From: Gilvimarinus algae
GTDB lineage: Bacteria; Pseudomonadota; Gammaproteobacteria; Pseudomonadales; Cellvibrionaceae
DNA: 64,000 nucleotides
Direction of reading: 5' to 3'
Assembly (NCBI RefSeq): GCF_030518215.1
Contig: NZ_JAULRT010000060.1
Coordinates: forward strand, 186,001 to 250,000
A program made the position numbers and the translations under genes. This document shows positions 45,581 through 55,282 of the stretch, one piece after another. Position 1 is the first letter of the stretch; every line of letters starts with the position of its first letter. Below the pieces are notes generated by a model that saw only the letters and a list, made by a program, of their open reading frames with translations, was not told the origin of the DNA and searched no databases.

Positions 45581-46540
45581 TTACCCCCGAAAATCATCTT
45601 GATTGACTAAGAACCATTCGTAAGTATCGCGCAAGCCATCTTCCAGCTTAATGGAGTAGTGCCAGCCCAAGTTGCTTAGGCGTGAAACGTCCATTAGTTT
45701 ACGCGGCGTACCGTCTGGCTTACTGGTATCCCATTCGATGCTGCCTTTAAAGCCCACGACCCTGGCAACGGCCTCGGTAAGTGCTTTAATAGTGCAGTCC
45801 ACACCGGTACCCACATTAATATGGCTGAGCATGGGTTGAGTGTGACGCTGATAAGTAGCATTATCTAAATTCATCACAAACACACTGGCGGCCGCCATAT
45901 CATCCACATGCAAAAATTCCCGCATCGGTGAGCCTGAACCCCATGCGGTCACTTTGGAGTCGCCACGTTGCTTTGCCTCATGAAAGCGGCGGAGCAACGC
46001 TGGAATCACATGGCTATTTTGAGGGTGAAAGTTGTCATTGGGGCCATACAAATTGGTTGGCATAACCGAGCGGTAGTCTCGGCCGTACTGGCGGTTGTAG
46101 CTTTCGCACAGCTTAATGCCTGCAATTTTAGCTATGGCGTAAGGTTCATTGGTTGGCTCCAGGGTGCCGGTCAACAGAGAGTCCTCTCGCATGGGCTGTT
46201 CTGCCATTTTCGGGTAAATGCAAGACGAACCTAAAAATAATAACTTTTGAACGCCGGCCAAATGTGCCGAGTGAATGATGTTCGACTCGATCATCAAATT
46301 TTGGTAAATAAACTCGGCCGGGTAGGTGTTGTTGGCAACAATGCCGCCGACTTTTGCCGCAGCCAAATACACCTGATCAATAGCCTGTGACTCAAAAAAC
46401 GCTTGCACGGCGTCTTGGTTTAGCAGGTCTAGCTCTTTGTGTGAACGGGTAATAATGTTCACCCCGCCTTGCCTATTCATCTGTCGAATAATGGCAGAGC
46501 CTACCATACCGTTGTGTCCGGCTATAAAAACATTTGTCAT
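45581..46540 (-). CDS. fcl: GDP-L-fucose synthase
   Basis: The 319-residue extended short-chain dehydrogenase has GHNGMVGSA at the NADP-binding loop, the active-site SSCIYPK and YAIAK (Tyr/Lys) near 135, and [23 protein letters not shown]. It performs epimerisation and reduction of the 4-keto intermediate to GDP-L-fucose. It works after the gmd product. SDR and PhyH genes stand between gmd and fcl, an unusual interruption. Confidence 0.93.
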   Translation of the reverse strand: MTNVFIAGHNGMVGSAIIRQMNRQGGVNIITRSHKELDLLNQDAVQAFFESQAIDQVYLAAAKVGGIVANNTYPAEFIYQNLMIESNIIHSAHLAGVQKLLFLGSSCIYPKMAEQPMREDSLLTGTLEPTNEPYAIAKIAGIKLCESYNRQYGRDYRSVMPTNLYGPNDNFHPQNSHVIPALLRRFHEAKQRGDSKVTAWGSGSPMREFLHVDDMAAASVFVMNLDNATYQRHTQPMLSHINVGTGVDCTIKALTEAVARVVGFKGSIEWDTSKPDGTPRKLMDVSRLSNLGWHYSIKLEDGLRDTYEWFLVNQDDFRG

Positions 46541-46549
46541 CGTTATCAG

Positions 46550-47257
46550 CTACCTTCTCATTAAGCTGAAGCTTTGTGCTGTTGGGGCTTTTCTTCCACG
46601 AAATTTGGCAAGCTCCAGTGCAAGCGGCACAACCTCTTCAGGAGACTTCCATGTCGGCCCTTCGGCAGTTGGGTTCATCTGCGTCTTGACTGGCCCTGGT
46701 ATTAGTTCATTAACACAAATACTGGTGTCGGCCAGTTCTAAGCCTAAAGACTTTGTAAATGCCCATGAGGCTCCCTTTGTGGCGGCGTACACTGAATTGT
46801 TGGAAGCTCCTAGATGGCCAATGCCCGAACCTATAGAAATTAGGCTTGCTCCTTTGCTGGCATCGATCAATTCAAGAGCGCATTTGAATGTATGAATAAT
46901 ACCTAATACGTTGGATTCCAATGCATGAAAAATGTCTTTTGGTTGGAGGCTCTTCAAACTTCCCTGGGGTTTATTGGTTCCAGCGTTGGCAAAGACTACA
47001 TCTATGCTGATAAACCGCTCTTCTATTATTTTAAACGCTGCCTTGGTCTGTTCAAAACAGCCTACATCTGCTGCTAAGGCGATGGCGGTACCGTGGGTTG
47101 TTTGATTGATTTGCTCTGCCACAGCGCTAAGCAAATCTTCTGATCGCGCAATCAATACAACATTCATTCCTAAATTAGCTAATCCGAATGCGATGGCTTT
47201 CCCTATTCCTTGGCTGGCACCTGTTACCACGGCCGTTTGATTGGTGAGATCTTGCAT
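46550..47257 (-). CDS. Short-chain dehydrogenase/reductase
   Basis: The 235-residue classical SDR has TGASQGIGKAIAFGL at the cofactor loop, FANAGTN, catalytic Ser in SIGSGIGHLG and YAATKGASWAFTKSL (Tyr/Lys). It follows PhyH by 9 bp and precedes fcl. It may oxidise or reduce a sugar or acyl group in the glycan pathway. The substrate is unknown. AGGAG before ATG 47257 is clear. Confidence 0.85.
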   Translation of the reverse strand: MQDLTNQTAVVTGASQGIGKAIAFGLANLGMNVVLIARSEDLLSAVAEQINQTTHGTAIALAADVGCFEQTKAAFKIIEERFISIDVVFANAGTNKPQGSLKSLQPKDIFHALESNVLGIIHTFKCALELIDASKGASLISIGSGIGHLGASNNSVYAATKGASWAFTKSLGLELADTSICVNELIPGPVKTQMNPTAEGPTWKSPEEVVPLALELAKFRGRKAPTAQSFSLMRR

Positions 47258-47266
47258 TACGTGCTC

Positions 47267-47947
47267 CTAGTTATATGGCTGCCGTCCATTTAGGCTAAGT
47301 AGCTCTTCTGGAATCAATGTATGCCGTCTACACAGGCGAATCACCATGGAGATTCGATGACTTCCATGCCGAAATGGTAAGCTCCTGTGGAGCAATGCTG
47401 AATGAAATAAAGCAAATTGTCCCCTTTTTAGGGGCATTGATCGACGTCTATCTACCAGCTCGACTGGAAGATTCAAAAAGTGGTCTATAACTGCTTTTTT
47501 GTGAAATGGCCTGACATCGCGCTCAAAGCCTTGTAACGGAAGATGGCTAAACGGGATGTACTCGATGACACCGTCTTCCTCCAAAAGGTCTGTAATTGCA
47601 ATCAAAACAGAAAAGTGGTTCTCGGTGTTTGCTAAGTCAATATTTTGATCGCCAGTTTCGAAATGTCTGTCATGATGCCACCCGACTTCACCGCTGCCAC
47701 TTGTTTTGTAAAAGAAATTTGTTCTCCAAATATCGAGTTCCCGACCAAAGGTATGACTTACGGCGTTATACAAATTCCCATCGCTCTTCAGAAAATTGGC
47801 AATTGCAGGAAAATCAATATGTCGGTCTTTTCGTGCCCCCTCAAACCGGATGGCTGCTTCTATCTCAGCTAAAAGATCTTTCCTATCAAGTTCGTAGGGG
47901 CCGGAAATTCCTTCACATTCTACGGTGGGGCGAGTCGTCATTGTCAT
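47267..47947 (-). CDS. Phytanoyl-CoA dioxygenase-family (PhyH) oxygenase
   Basis: The 226-residue protein has the 2-oxoglutarate/iron fold. The metal ligands His-x-Asp lie in WHHDRHFE near residue 92 and a distal His in FHSALLHRSLPFRHGSHRIS near 185, with an Arg for 2-oxoglutarate. It could hydroxylate a sugar or lipid intermediate. Its place between gmd and SDR genes suggests glycan tailoring. Confidence 0.75.
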   Translation of the reverse strand: MTMTTRPTVECEGISGPYELDRKDLLAEIEAAIRFEGARKDRHIDFPAIANFLKSDGNLYNAVSHTFGRELDIWRTNFFYKTSGSGEVGWHHDRHFETGDQNIDLANTENHFSVLIAITDLLEEDGVIEYIPFSHLPLQGFERDVRPFHKKAVIDHFLNLPVELVDRRRSMPLKRGQFALFHSALLHRSLPFRHGSHRISMVIRLCRRHTLIPEELLSLNGRQPYN

Positions 47948-47952
47948 TCTAC

Positions 47953-49068
47953 CTATTCCACCGCCACCGGAATCTCATACCCGTGCTCCTTGAGGAGAGC
48001 ATGGCGCTTCGCGACAACTAGATCTTCAGCCACCATCTCGGCACACATTTCTTGAGCCGTAATTTCAGGTGTCCAGTCCAGTTGCGCTTTGGCTTTGGAT
48101 GGGTCGCCCAGTAAGGTTTCGACTTCGGCGGGGCGGAAATAGCGTGAGTCTACTTTGACAATTACGTCGCCAACGTTGACCTCTGGGGCATCAGTGCCCT
48201 CTATGGTGTCGACGATACCAATTTCTTGAGCGCCTTCACCGTCAAAACGGAGGATAATGCCCAGTTCCTTGGCGGACCAGGTAATAAATTCACGCACCGA
48301 ATACTGTTTGCCAGTGGCAATAACAAAATCCTCGGGCTGATCCTGCTGAAGCATCAGCCACTGCATACGCACATAGTCCTTCGCGTGCCCCCAATCCCGC
48401 AAAGCGTCCATATTGCCCATATACAGGCACTCCTCTAAACCCTGTGCGATGTTGGCGAGGCCGCGGGTAATCTTGCGGGTAACAAAAGTCTCGCCGCGGC
48501 GCGGGGATTCGTGGTTGAACAAAATGCCGTTGCAGGCATACATGCCGTAGGACTCGCGGTAGTTGACGGTAATCCAATAGGCGTAGAGCTTTGCTACAGC
48601 GTAGGGTGAGCGTGGGTAGAAGGGCGTGGTTTCTGTTTGCGGGGTTTCCTGTACCAAGCCGTAGAGCTCTGAGGTGGACGCCTGGTAGAACCTGGTCTTC
48701 TTTTCCAGCCTCAGCAGCCGAATAGCTTCCAGCATGCGCAGAGTGCCCATCGCATCGACATCGGCTGTGTATTCAGGTGATTCAAAGCTCACCGCCACAT
48801 GTGACTGTGCGCCCAGGTTGTACACCTCGTCCGGTTGAACTTCTTGCAGTATGCGCGTTAGATTCGAAGAATCGGTTAAATCACCATAGTGCAGGACGAA
48901 GTTCTGGTTCTGCACGTGTGGATCTTGATAAATATGATCTACACGTTGGGTATTGAATAGCGAGGCGCGGCGCTTGATGCCGTGTACTTGATAACCTTTT
49001 TCTAGTAAAAACTCTGCCAAGTAGGAGCCGTCTTGGCCTGTTACGCCGGTGATCAAAGCTTTCTTCAT
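47953..49068 (-). CDS. gmd: GDP-mannose 4,6-dehydratase
   Basis: The 371-residue SDR has [14 protein letters not shown] at the start, STSELYG near 125, [12 protein letters not shown] with catalytic Tyr/Lys, and the [13 protein letters not shown] and [17 protein letters not shown]-type elements (here [13 protein letters not shown]). It converts GDP-mannose to GDP-4-keto-6-deoxymannose, the precursor for fcl. AAGG stands before the ATG. It follows the HAD gene. Confidence 0.95.
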   Translation of the reverse strand: MKKALITGVTGQDGSYLAEFLLEKGYQVHGIKRRASLFNTQRVDHIYQDPHVQNQNFVLHYGDLTDSSNLTRILQEVQPDEVYNLGAQSHVAVSFESPEYTADVDAMGTLRMLEAIRLLRLEKKTRFYQASTSELYGLVQETPQTETTPFYPRSPYAVAKLYAYWITVNYRESYGMYACNGILFNHESPRRGETFVTRKITRGLANIAQGLEECLYMGNMDALRDWGHAKDYVRMQWLMLQQDQPEDFVIATGKQYSVREFITWSAKELGIILRFDGEGAQEIGIVDTIEGTDAPEVNVGDVIVKVDSRYFRPAEVETLLGDPSKAKAQLDWTPEITAQEMCAEMVAEDLVVAKRHALLKEHGYEIPVAVE

Positions 49069-49077
49069 TATGCCTTC

Positions 49078-49734
49078 CTAAGTGCAGCAGTTTGCTAAGG
49101 ACTGAACCGTGTCTATTTTATTAAGCTCAGCCCAAGGTTGCCAATCTGACATCTCACTCCAACCAGATACAAAAAGGAAGTCTAATTCGGCATGTTTGGC
49201 TGACTCGAAATCATACTTACTATCGCCGAGAAATAACGCTTCTTTTTGTATGTTTCCTAAGGCCAGTTCTCGGTCAAGAATGTATTTCTTATCAGCAGGG
49301 CTTCCAAAAATACCCCCGTCGAAAAGGGAAGTTAGGCCTCGTGTCTTGAATACCTGTCGCAACTCACTTTGGTCGCCGCCAGATACAATAAGCCAGCGGC
49401 TAGTTGGGGTCTGCTCTCGAAGCTCCATCAAGCCTTGAGAAATGTCACAGCTAAGTAAGCCCTCTATGACGTCGTTGGCATAATTACTCAGTAATGTGTC
49501 CAAGCCAGGACCGTTAACCTGAGGCGCAATGTTGGCCAAAAAATACTCAAATTTTTTATAGCGCGAGACTCCGCCATTAATCATGTGATATTGCACGAAA
49601 TCAGTGGCAGCCTCTCTCCCGTATGGAAGAGCACTTTTGTAGAACGCATAGGATTTCACTTGATTGGAGTTGAGTACAACTCCGTCACAATCGAACACCA
49701 GGGTGCGATACTTATGTATACTTATTGGAGCCAC
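49078..49734 (-). CDS. HAD-family phosphatase of the ulosonate gene set
   Basis: The 218-residue protein has HAD motif I FDCDGVVLNSN, motif II in WLIVSGGDQ near 113, and motif IV LFLGDSKYDFESAKHA near 165. It has a helical cap between motifs I and II, unlike the capless KdsC. It starts with GTG 49734, overlapping the cytidylyltransferase gene, so the two are likely coupled. Removal of a phosphate from the sugar acid before CMP transfer is inferred from this arrangement. Confidence 0.8.
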   Translation of the reverse strand: MAPISIHKYRTLVFDCDGVVLNSNQVKSYAFYKSALPYGREAATDFVQYHMINGGVSRYKKFEYFLANIAPQVNGPGLDTLLSNYANDVIEGLLSCDISQGLMELREQTPTSRWLIVSGGDQSELRQVFKTRGLTSLFDGGIFGSPADKKYILDRELALGNIQKEALFLGDSKYDFESAKHAELDFLFVSGWSEMSDWQPWAELNKIDTVQSLANCCT

Positions 49735-50477
49735 GACTCTGTATAACCCTTGTCACGCATTGCGGTTTCAACTTTGGCGACGTCTTCTGGAGTGTCTACC
49801 GCAAGGCTGCCCGACTGAGTTTCTATCATATGAATGTCACTACCAAGCTCTAGAAATCTAAGTATCTCAATGTCTTCAGAGGCTTCCAGCTCGCTCTTTC
49901 GGCCAAAATTATAAAACCGATTTAGCTCGGATTTCGTAAATGCGTATATACAAACTTGCTTCTTAAATCGTTTGGGGGCGCATTTTTCGTCTTTGTGGGC
50001 CGGTAGGGCGGCCCGGGACATATAGACTAGTTTGTTGTCTTCAGTTGTAACAACTTTAGGAATGTTAACACTTGCGGGGTCTTCATTCTTATCTACGTAG
50101 CTAAAGCCGTTTACAACAACATTCATATGCTGCATTTTGTATTTGGCTATTTTTAGTATGTCATCGGCCGATGCTAAAGGCTCATCCCCTTGCACATTGA
50201 TAAATATATCTGCGTCGATTTCTTGGGCTGCTTCGGCAAGTCTGTCTGTACCTGTCAGGCAGGTGTTTGAGGTCATGACAACCCCAAAACCCGCCGAGGT
50301 TACAGCATCGGCAATGCGATCGTCGTCAGTTGCTACAAACACATCACTCTTGCTGACTGCCCTGCAGGCAAGCTCTGCTACCCAAAGAATCATAGGTTTT
50401 CCCAACAGCTTCACCAGTGGTTTGCCTGGGTACCGGGACGATGAATACCGAGCTGGAATTAACACGACAGTTCTCAT
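49722..50477 (-). CDS. KdsB-like CMP-sugar-acid synthetase
   Basis: The 251-residue protein is in the KdsB cytidylyltransferase family, with IPARYSSSRYPGKPL at the start, FVATDDDRIADA, NVQGDEPLASADDI near 95 and SLAVDTPEDVAKVE near the end. KdsB activates Kdo as CMP-Kdo. The usual kdsB lies in housekeeping context, so this is likely a second copy dedicated to another 3-deoxy-2-ulosonate. It stands between the aldolase and HAD genes. Confidence 0.82.
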   Translation of the reverse strand: MRTVVLIPARYSSSRYPGKPLVKLLGKPMILWVAELACRAVSKSDVFVATDDDRIADAVTSAGFGVVMTSNTCLTGTDRLAEAAQEIDADIFINVQGDEPLASADDILKIAKYKMQHMNVVVNGFSYVDKNEDPASVNIPKVVTTEDNKLVYMSRAALPAHKDEKCAPKRFKKQVCIYAFTKSELNRFYNFGRKSELEASEDIEILRFLELGSDIHMIETQSGSLAVDTPEDVAKVETAMRDKGYTESWLQ

Positions 50478-50486
50478 TATCTTAGC

Positions 50487-52085
50487 CTACATTCCATAAA
50501 CTGATTTTACCGGAATATCATACTCGGTGTAAGTAATAGATATGGGGGTCAAGCCTGTCTGTTCAGAAAAAAGATTAAAAACTTTTTGTACCTCAAAAGT
50601 GCGTCTGTCCCCTGGCCCAAATCCGTCGAATCCCGCCACATAAATTCCTCTTGATTGACCGCTTGCGGCTATCGCTAACGCATAGCTAATGACCAGCGAA
50701 TTCGGAAGTACTGCTCTGGTTTGGTAGCAGTTAAAGGTATTATCTTCTACTTGCATTCCGAAATCATGAAGTTTCTTATTGCCTAAAAATTTTCTTACGT
50801 CTTCAGGTAGTGCTGATACTGGCGTTACTAGTGGTTGGGGTAACTTGGTGTGTTGTTCGCAGTCAGCAAGAATTCTAACCGGGTGGCTTGCGACTCTTAT
50901 GTCAACAAGCTCTTGCGGAAGTTCAGAATGCGTATTCAAGGCAATAACAAAAGGTTTTCTTCGTTCTATAAAGCTAATAATTGCAACTCTGTGTTCTTGC
51001 GAGCTGGGTCCCGCACCGATAACTAGCACATCTCTACCCCCAATTGAAACGCTAGGCGACCAGCCGCCTTCACTGTTCCCAGCGAAAAAATGTCGTGTTG
51101 CATCGAGCGCATTATAACTAAACTTCTTTCCACCCTCAGTTTTCAGATGATCTATCGCAGCTAAAATATCCTCTTCATCAAACCGAGAGTCAGTCAGCAT
51201 CTCCTGAATATAGGTGGGATGTATTCCATGTTTCCCGGAAAGATAGTAATAGGGGTTAGAGCCCCAGCCACACTTGTTCTTTAGTGGTTGAAAGTATTCT
51301 CGAATGATTCGCATTAAGGGCACTAAGTTTACTGATTTCCCTCGGCTCTCATCTGCCTCAATTACAAGCTCTTCGGTTCGAGCATTTCCTGGTCCTCGCC
51401 CCATGCCGGTAACCGTGGAGTCAAGCCAGGTAACACCATCCTTTACGGCCTGCATGGAGTTAGCTAGAGCTAGTCCCATATTGTCATGAGTATGAATGCC
51501 CATGGCTCCTTGCCAGTGCGTTTTAAGCCAAGAGACAATCTTGCTGGTCTGCGCTGGCGTCATGCTTCCCATGCTGTCTGCGAAATAGAGTACGTCGATC
51601 GGGTGTTTGCTTGCCTCTAGAGATAATTTTTCAATTTCCTCTTGGCTCCTATCTGCTACCTGCATAAGATTAAAGCCAACGGTAAAACCCCGGCTTTTGA
51701 GCCAATTGCATGCAGGGAGAGCTTCGACTAACTCATGGGCGTGACACGCGATTCTCACTACATCAACTCTTGAGGTGGAAGCATCGTTTGGAAAAATGCT
51801 AGCTAATAAGCTAGATTGTTCTCCATTATTCCCTATAATTTCAGCTGCGTTAACCATAACTGCAATTTTGAGGTTGGATGGTATGTTTAACGTAGTAAGA
51901 TACTGATCTGTACAGTAAGCACTTGCGCCCTTAAAGCTATTGTTTACACGTGATCTTAGGCCTAATTCTACGATATCTACACCGGCGGCTGACATTGCTT
52001 GTAAATAATCATTTGTAACCGAAAATGGAAAGTTCCAGCTATTGTAATAGCCTCCATCTCTTAGCGTGCAATCTAGTATCATCAT
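50487..52085 (-). CDS. DRE-TIM pyruvate aldolase fused to a DUF115/MptE-like Rossmann domain
   Basis: The N-terminal part (about 1-290) is an HMGL/DmpG-type aldolase: LDCTLRDGGYYNSW at the start, YFADSMGSM near 165 and the metal-binding MGIHTHDNMGLALAN near 195. Such enzymes join or split pyruvate and an aldehyde. The C-terminal 190 residues form a separate Rossmann-like domain (RDVLVIGAGPSSQEH and YVAGFDGFG), reminiscent of DUF115 or GT42 folds. Next come KdsB-like and HAD genes. Synthesis of a 3-deoxy-2-ulosonate is inferred. The fused domain has no known role for me. Confidence 0.75.
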   Translation of the reverse strand: MMILDCTLRDGGYYNSWNFPFSVTNDYLQAMSAAGVDIVELGLRSRVNNSFKGASAYCTDQYLTTLNIPSNLKIAVMVNAAEIIGNNGEQSSLLASIFPNDASTSRVDVVRIACHAHELVEALPACNWLKSRGFTVGFNLMQVADRSQEEIEKLSLEASKHPIDVLYFADSMGSMTPAQTSKIVSWLKTHWQGAMGIHTHDNMGLALANSMQAVKDGVTWLDSTVTGMGRGPGNARTEELVIEADESRGKSVNLVPLMRIIREYFQPLKNKCGWGSNPYYYLSGKHGIHPTYIQEMLTDSRFDEEDILAAIDHLKTEGGKKFSYNALDATRHFFAGNSEGGWSPSVSIGGRDVLVIGAGPSSQEHRVAIISFIERRKPFVIALNTHSELPQELVDIRVASHPVRILADCEQHTKLPQPLVTPVSALPEDVRKFLGNKKLHDFGMQVEDNTFNCYQTRAVLPNSLVISYALAIAASGQSRGIYVAGFDGFGPGDRRTFEVQKVFNLFSEQTGLTPISITYTEYDIPVKSVYGM

Positions 52086-52096
52086 TTAGGGCTATC

Positions 52097-53158
52097 CTAT
52101 ATTCCTTTCAGTTCTGCATTCAGAGCTTCTAAGAAATCGTGACCATGCTCAAGGTCGGGCTCTAAATAATTTCCCTCTGCCCATTCATTCCATGCCCTTA
52201 TGAACACTAAGTTATCTTCAGTTTTTCGGTGGCTAACGGACTGCATGATCTGCCGAACGTGAACTCTAAACAAGGCCGGAGTTGTTCCGTAAAATATCAT
52301 GGCGTCATCGCCAAGTCTTGGCGTGGTATCCCAATTCGGAATGATTACAGGGTATTCCATATCTGAATAACCGCCGGGCTTGACGAGGTAAGGTAGCACT
52401 CTAGAGTATGGCACTTTTTTGAGTTTTTTCGAATGAAGTCTTTGCCATGAATCTTGTTTATCCCATAAATCTTTATCCCAAATGTGACGTTGACCAGAAT
52501 AAAGATAACCATCAAGGCCAATGTCCTCCCCCTTAGTGTGAGGAGTGTCTCCAATAATGTGAAGTCCATCTAGGCCGTTGTCTTTGGCCAGTTGCCTCCA
52601 GAGATCGAAATGTTCTTTTGGGTTCGGTATGTCTTTTGGTCTGTATACTACAAGTAAAGGCTTGCCCCTGACTCGAATATATCTTGCATCTTTAAAAGCC
52701 TTTAGCAAAAAGGAGAAATGTTGAAAAGCGTCTTCTTTTCCTGGGTACTTCTGCTGAATCGACTCTTGGGAGTCACCGCCCATCCACCCTTTTCCGTCCC
52801 AGTTGTGGTTGGCCCAGCCCAGACAAAACGGAAAATCGGGCTTTCCGGAGTCAAGGACTTCTTGAAAGGGGCGTTCAAGAAGTCTTCTGCCATCCCCGAG
52901 CCAGTAATGCCAATAACAAAACCCTTCTATCCCATATTTTCTAGCCATTTCGGCTTGCGCAACCCTAGTTTCGCTGACCCTAAGGTCATAGAATCCAAGA
53001 TCGGCTGGAAGTTTGGGTTGCGTGTGACCGGGAAAAAGAGGGAGAGCCTTAGTAACATTTGTCCATTCAGTAAAGCCTGCTCCCCAGGCTGAGTCGTTCT
53101 CTGGGATTGGATGAAACTGAGGAAGGTAAAATGCGATAGCTCTGGCTTTGTTACTCAT
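52097..53158 (-). CDS. WbsX-type glycan biosynthesis protein
   Basis: The 353-residue protein begins ARAIAFYLPQFHPIPENDSAWGAGFTEW, read in two parts, and continues with YGIEGFCYWHYWLGDGRRLLE and LGWANHNW. These are hallmarks of the WbsX family (GH99-like domain) found in O-antigen and capsule clusters. Members may be glycosyltransferases or hydrolases. I chose ATG 53158, with GAGG six bases before it, and not TTG 53170. It overlaps the end of the two-domain glycosyltransferase. Confidence 0.82.
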   Translation of the reverse strand: MSNKARAIAFYLPQFHPIPENDSAWGAGFTEWTNVTKALPLFPGHTQPKLPADLGFYDLRVSETRVAQAEMARKYGIEGFCYWHYWLGDGRRLLERPFQEVLDSGKPDFPFCLGWANHNWDGKGWMGGDSQESIQQKYPGKEDAFQHFSFLLKAFKDARYIRVRGKPLLVVYRPKDIPNPKEHFDLWRQLAKDNGLDGLHIIGDTPHTKGEDIGLDGYLYSGQRHIWDKDLWDKQDSWQRLHSKKLKKVPYSRVLPYLVKPGGYSDMEYPVIIPNWDTTPRLGDDAMIFYGTTPALFRVHVRQIMQSVSHRKTEDNLVFIRAWNEWAEGNYLEPDLEHGHDFLEALNAELKGI

Positions 53159-55028
53159 GTTTTGCCTCAAGTTCTTTATGAAATTCGTTCAATTTCTCTT
53201 TGAATGCTTTACCGAACTCGGGGTCACCACCGCTAGTACTTGTTCCCCCGGAAAAGAAATTGGCTATTGTCATGTCTAGGTATAACTTCCTCGATTTCGG
53301 CCAGACTCTCAGATTAACGTCCCAGTCTGCGCAAACTGGGAATTTGGTATTGTACATGCCAGCTTTGGATGCAATATTCGATGAATAGAATATTGCTTGG
53401 TGACAAATATTTTTTTTTGTTATTTTTATGTCGTCAAATTTTCCGTCGTATAAGGACCCATCTTTTGCCCACTTCACATCGCCCACGACCCTGACGCTTC
53501 CGTATGCAAAATCGTAGTTTCCTTCCGATAGGCGTCTATATACTTCATTTAAAACACCTTCATTGTATAGCTCGTCATCGCTACCCATATAATAGAGCCA
53601 TTTTCCCTTGGAGTATGATGTTCCTTTATTCATTGCGTCGTAGATACCGTTATCTTTTTGACAGTAAATTTTTACTCTTGGATTTTTAGAGTAGTGTTCT
53701 GTTAATAGAGTGATTGTCGCGTCGGTTGATCCTCCATCGACAACTATTATTTCAAAGTCCTTGAAGCTTTGATTAAGTAAAGCATTGATACACCTGCTTA
53801 TGGTCAGCGAGCTGTTGAACGTTGGGACGATAATTGAAAAAAACGGATAATCATTGTTTCCTATTAGTTTCTCGAAAAAAAATTTATACTGCGACCTCGA
53901 CTCACTGCCAATATATCTAATATTGCTAATGTCTGCACTTGAGGTTCCATATTTTGCATAATTATACGCTATCGAAAAACTTGATTGATCTGTAAACTTT
54001 AGTTTGCTACCTAGGTCTATCGACGGTACGTCACTCGCGTACTGAACCACTTTTGCGCCTTGTCTTTGCGCCTCAAAAAGTAAGGAGCTTGTATGTCCTG
54101 CTATAATAAAAGAAGGGTCTAAATCGAATGTTTCATTCAGAGTTGGAAATATTTTGTAGTAAGAGGCCCTGTTATTTCCTGGGTGAAATTTAACAAGGAC
54201 ATTCAAGGAGGATTTTTTTGCAAAGTCTGTTGCGATATTTAAAAGCTCAAGATTCTCTTTACGAAATATTTCTTGATCAAGGATCACTAGAATGCCCTGA
54301 TTATTTTCACATGGCTCAAAAGCTTCTAGGTTCGGTTTGCCGCAAATAATGATCTTTGCTTCTGGATGGTACTTTCGGATGAGTCGTTCGGTGTTTTCCC
54401 CCCATGAAAGAAAATAGTCCGATGCATGGTTTTCGTAATTAATAACGTTTACTGTGTCGCTGTTAGGGTATTCAATATAAAGACCATGCTGCGCTGTTAC
54501 TGTGGTTACACCTAGTTCTCTTAAGTGCAGAGAGCAAAGATACTCTAGTGGTTGCATGTCGGAAAAAAATACCGCGCAGTTTACTGAAATCCTTCCAATA
54601 TTTGAAGCGATAAACGCGTACTGGCACAGTTTTACAGCTAGGCATTTTGATATGAGTGGGTTGTCGCAACGAAGTCTATTTAGAACTTTAAAATTTCTGG
54701 AAAGAAAGTTAACTGCCGAAGGGTTAATGTCCTTTTTTTGAAGCCCATTTCGCTTGATATAAATATAATCTCTTACTTCGCTTGCTCTTATGATCGACAA
54801 AAAAAGATCGTCATAGTCAGGTCTTTCGAGGCTTTGAAGAAAAAGCGCGTCGTACTTCTTCTGGCTGTTGGGTGGAGGGGTTGTGCGATGTGCCTCAGAT
54901 ATCCAAGATGAAAGTATTTCCTTGAGCTCCTTATCGTTCCGCTTTCTGAGAAAGTGTAAGTCAGCAAATGCAAGCTTATTTAACTGTTCGTCATTTAAAA
55001 AGTCAAAAAAGTTCATTGCATGCCCCAT
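53151..55028 (-). CDS. Two-domain glycosyltransferase: GT-B-like plus GT2
   Basis: The 625-residue protein has an N-terminal part (about 100-380) that looks like GT-B enzymes of capsule pathways. It has TVTAQHGLYIEYP near 178 and the VLVKFHPGN element seen in KpsC/KpsS and sialyltransferase families. A GT2 domain at about 390-620 follows, with FFSIIVPTFNSSLTISRCINA, VVDGGSTDATI and MGSDDELYNEG. The fusion could add two sugars in sequence. The DNA is strikingly AT-rich. ATG 55028 or 55016 are both possible. Confidence 0.78.
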   Translation of the reverse strand: MGHAMNFFDFLNDEQLNKLAFADLHFLRKRNDKELKEILSSWISEAHRTTPPPNSQKKYDALFLQSLERPDYDDLFLSIIRASEVRDYIYIKRNGLQKKDINPSAVNFLSRNFKVLNRLRCDNPLISKCLAVKLCQYAFIASNIGRISVNCAVFFSDMQPLEYLCSLHLRELGVTTVTAQHGLYIEYPNSDTVNVINYENHASDYFLSWGENTERLIRKYHPEAKIIICGKPNLEAFEPCENNQGILVILDQEIFRKENLELLNIATDFAKKSSLNVLVKFHPGNNRASYYKIFPTLNETFDLDPSFIIAGHTSSLLFEAQRQGAKVVQYASDVPSIDLGSKLKFTDQSSFSIAYNYAKYGTSSADISNIRYIGSESRSQYKFFFEKLIGNNDYPFFSIIVPTFNSSLTISRCINALLNQSFKDFEIIVVDGGSTDATITLLTEHYSKNPRVKIYCQKDNGIYDAMNKGTSYSKGKWLYYMGSDDELYNEGVLNEVYRRLSEGNYDFAYGSVRVVGDVKWAKDGSLYDGKFDDIKITKKNICHQAIFYSSNIASKAGMYNTKFPVCADWDVNLRVWPKSRKLYLDMTIANFFSGGTSTSGGDPEFGKAFKEKLNEFHKELEAKHE

Positions 55029-55282
55029 GATATTTGAAAAAGATTGACCTTGATTGGTGGCCTTAAGCTAAAGTAAGCTCTGTTCCGGATATAGAGTTAT
55101 ATTGCTTCTGTTCATGTTCCCTGATTATGGTCGCTCAGGTGCTTTATTTTCTAAAGGTTAAATGCTTTTCTCTTAAATTTATTTCGCTGCTTTCAAAAAA
55201 GCTTTCAGCGGTGGCCTGAAAAAATATCTAGATGGAAGATAAGTATATTTTTCTAAGGTGAGCTGTGAGTGTGATTTGAACT

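Noticed and set aside
49722-50477. The KdsB-like gene as the housekeeping kdsB
   Set aside because: It sits inside the glycan cluster, between an aldolase and a capped HAD gene, and in AT-rich DNA. A genome-wide search for another kdsB would settle it.
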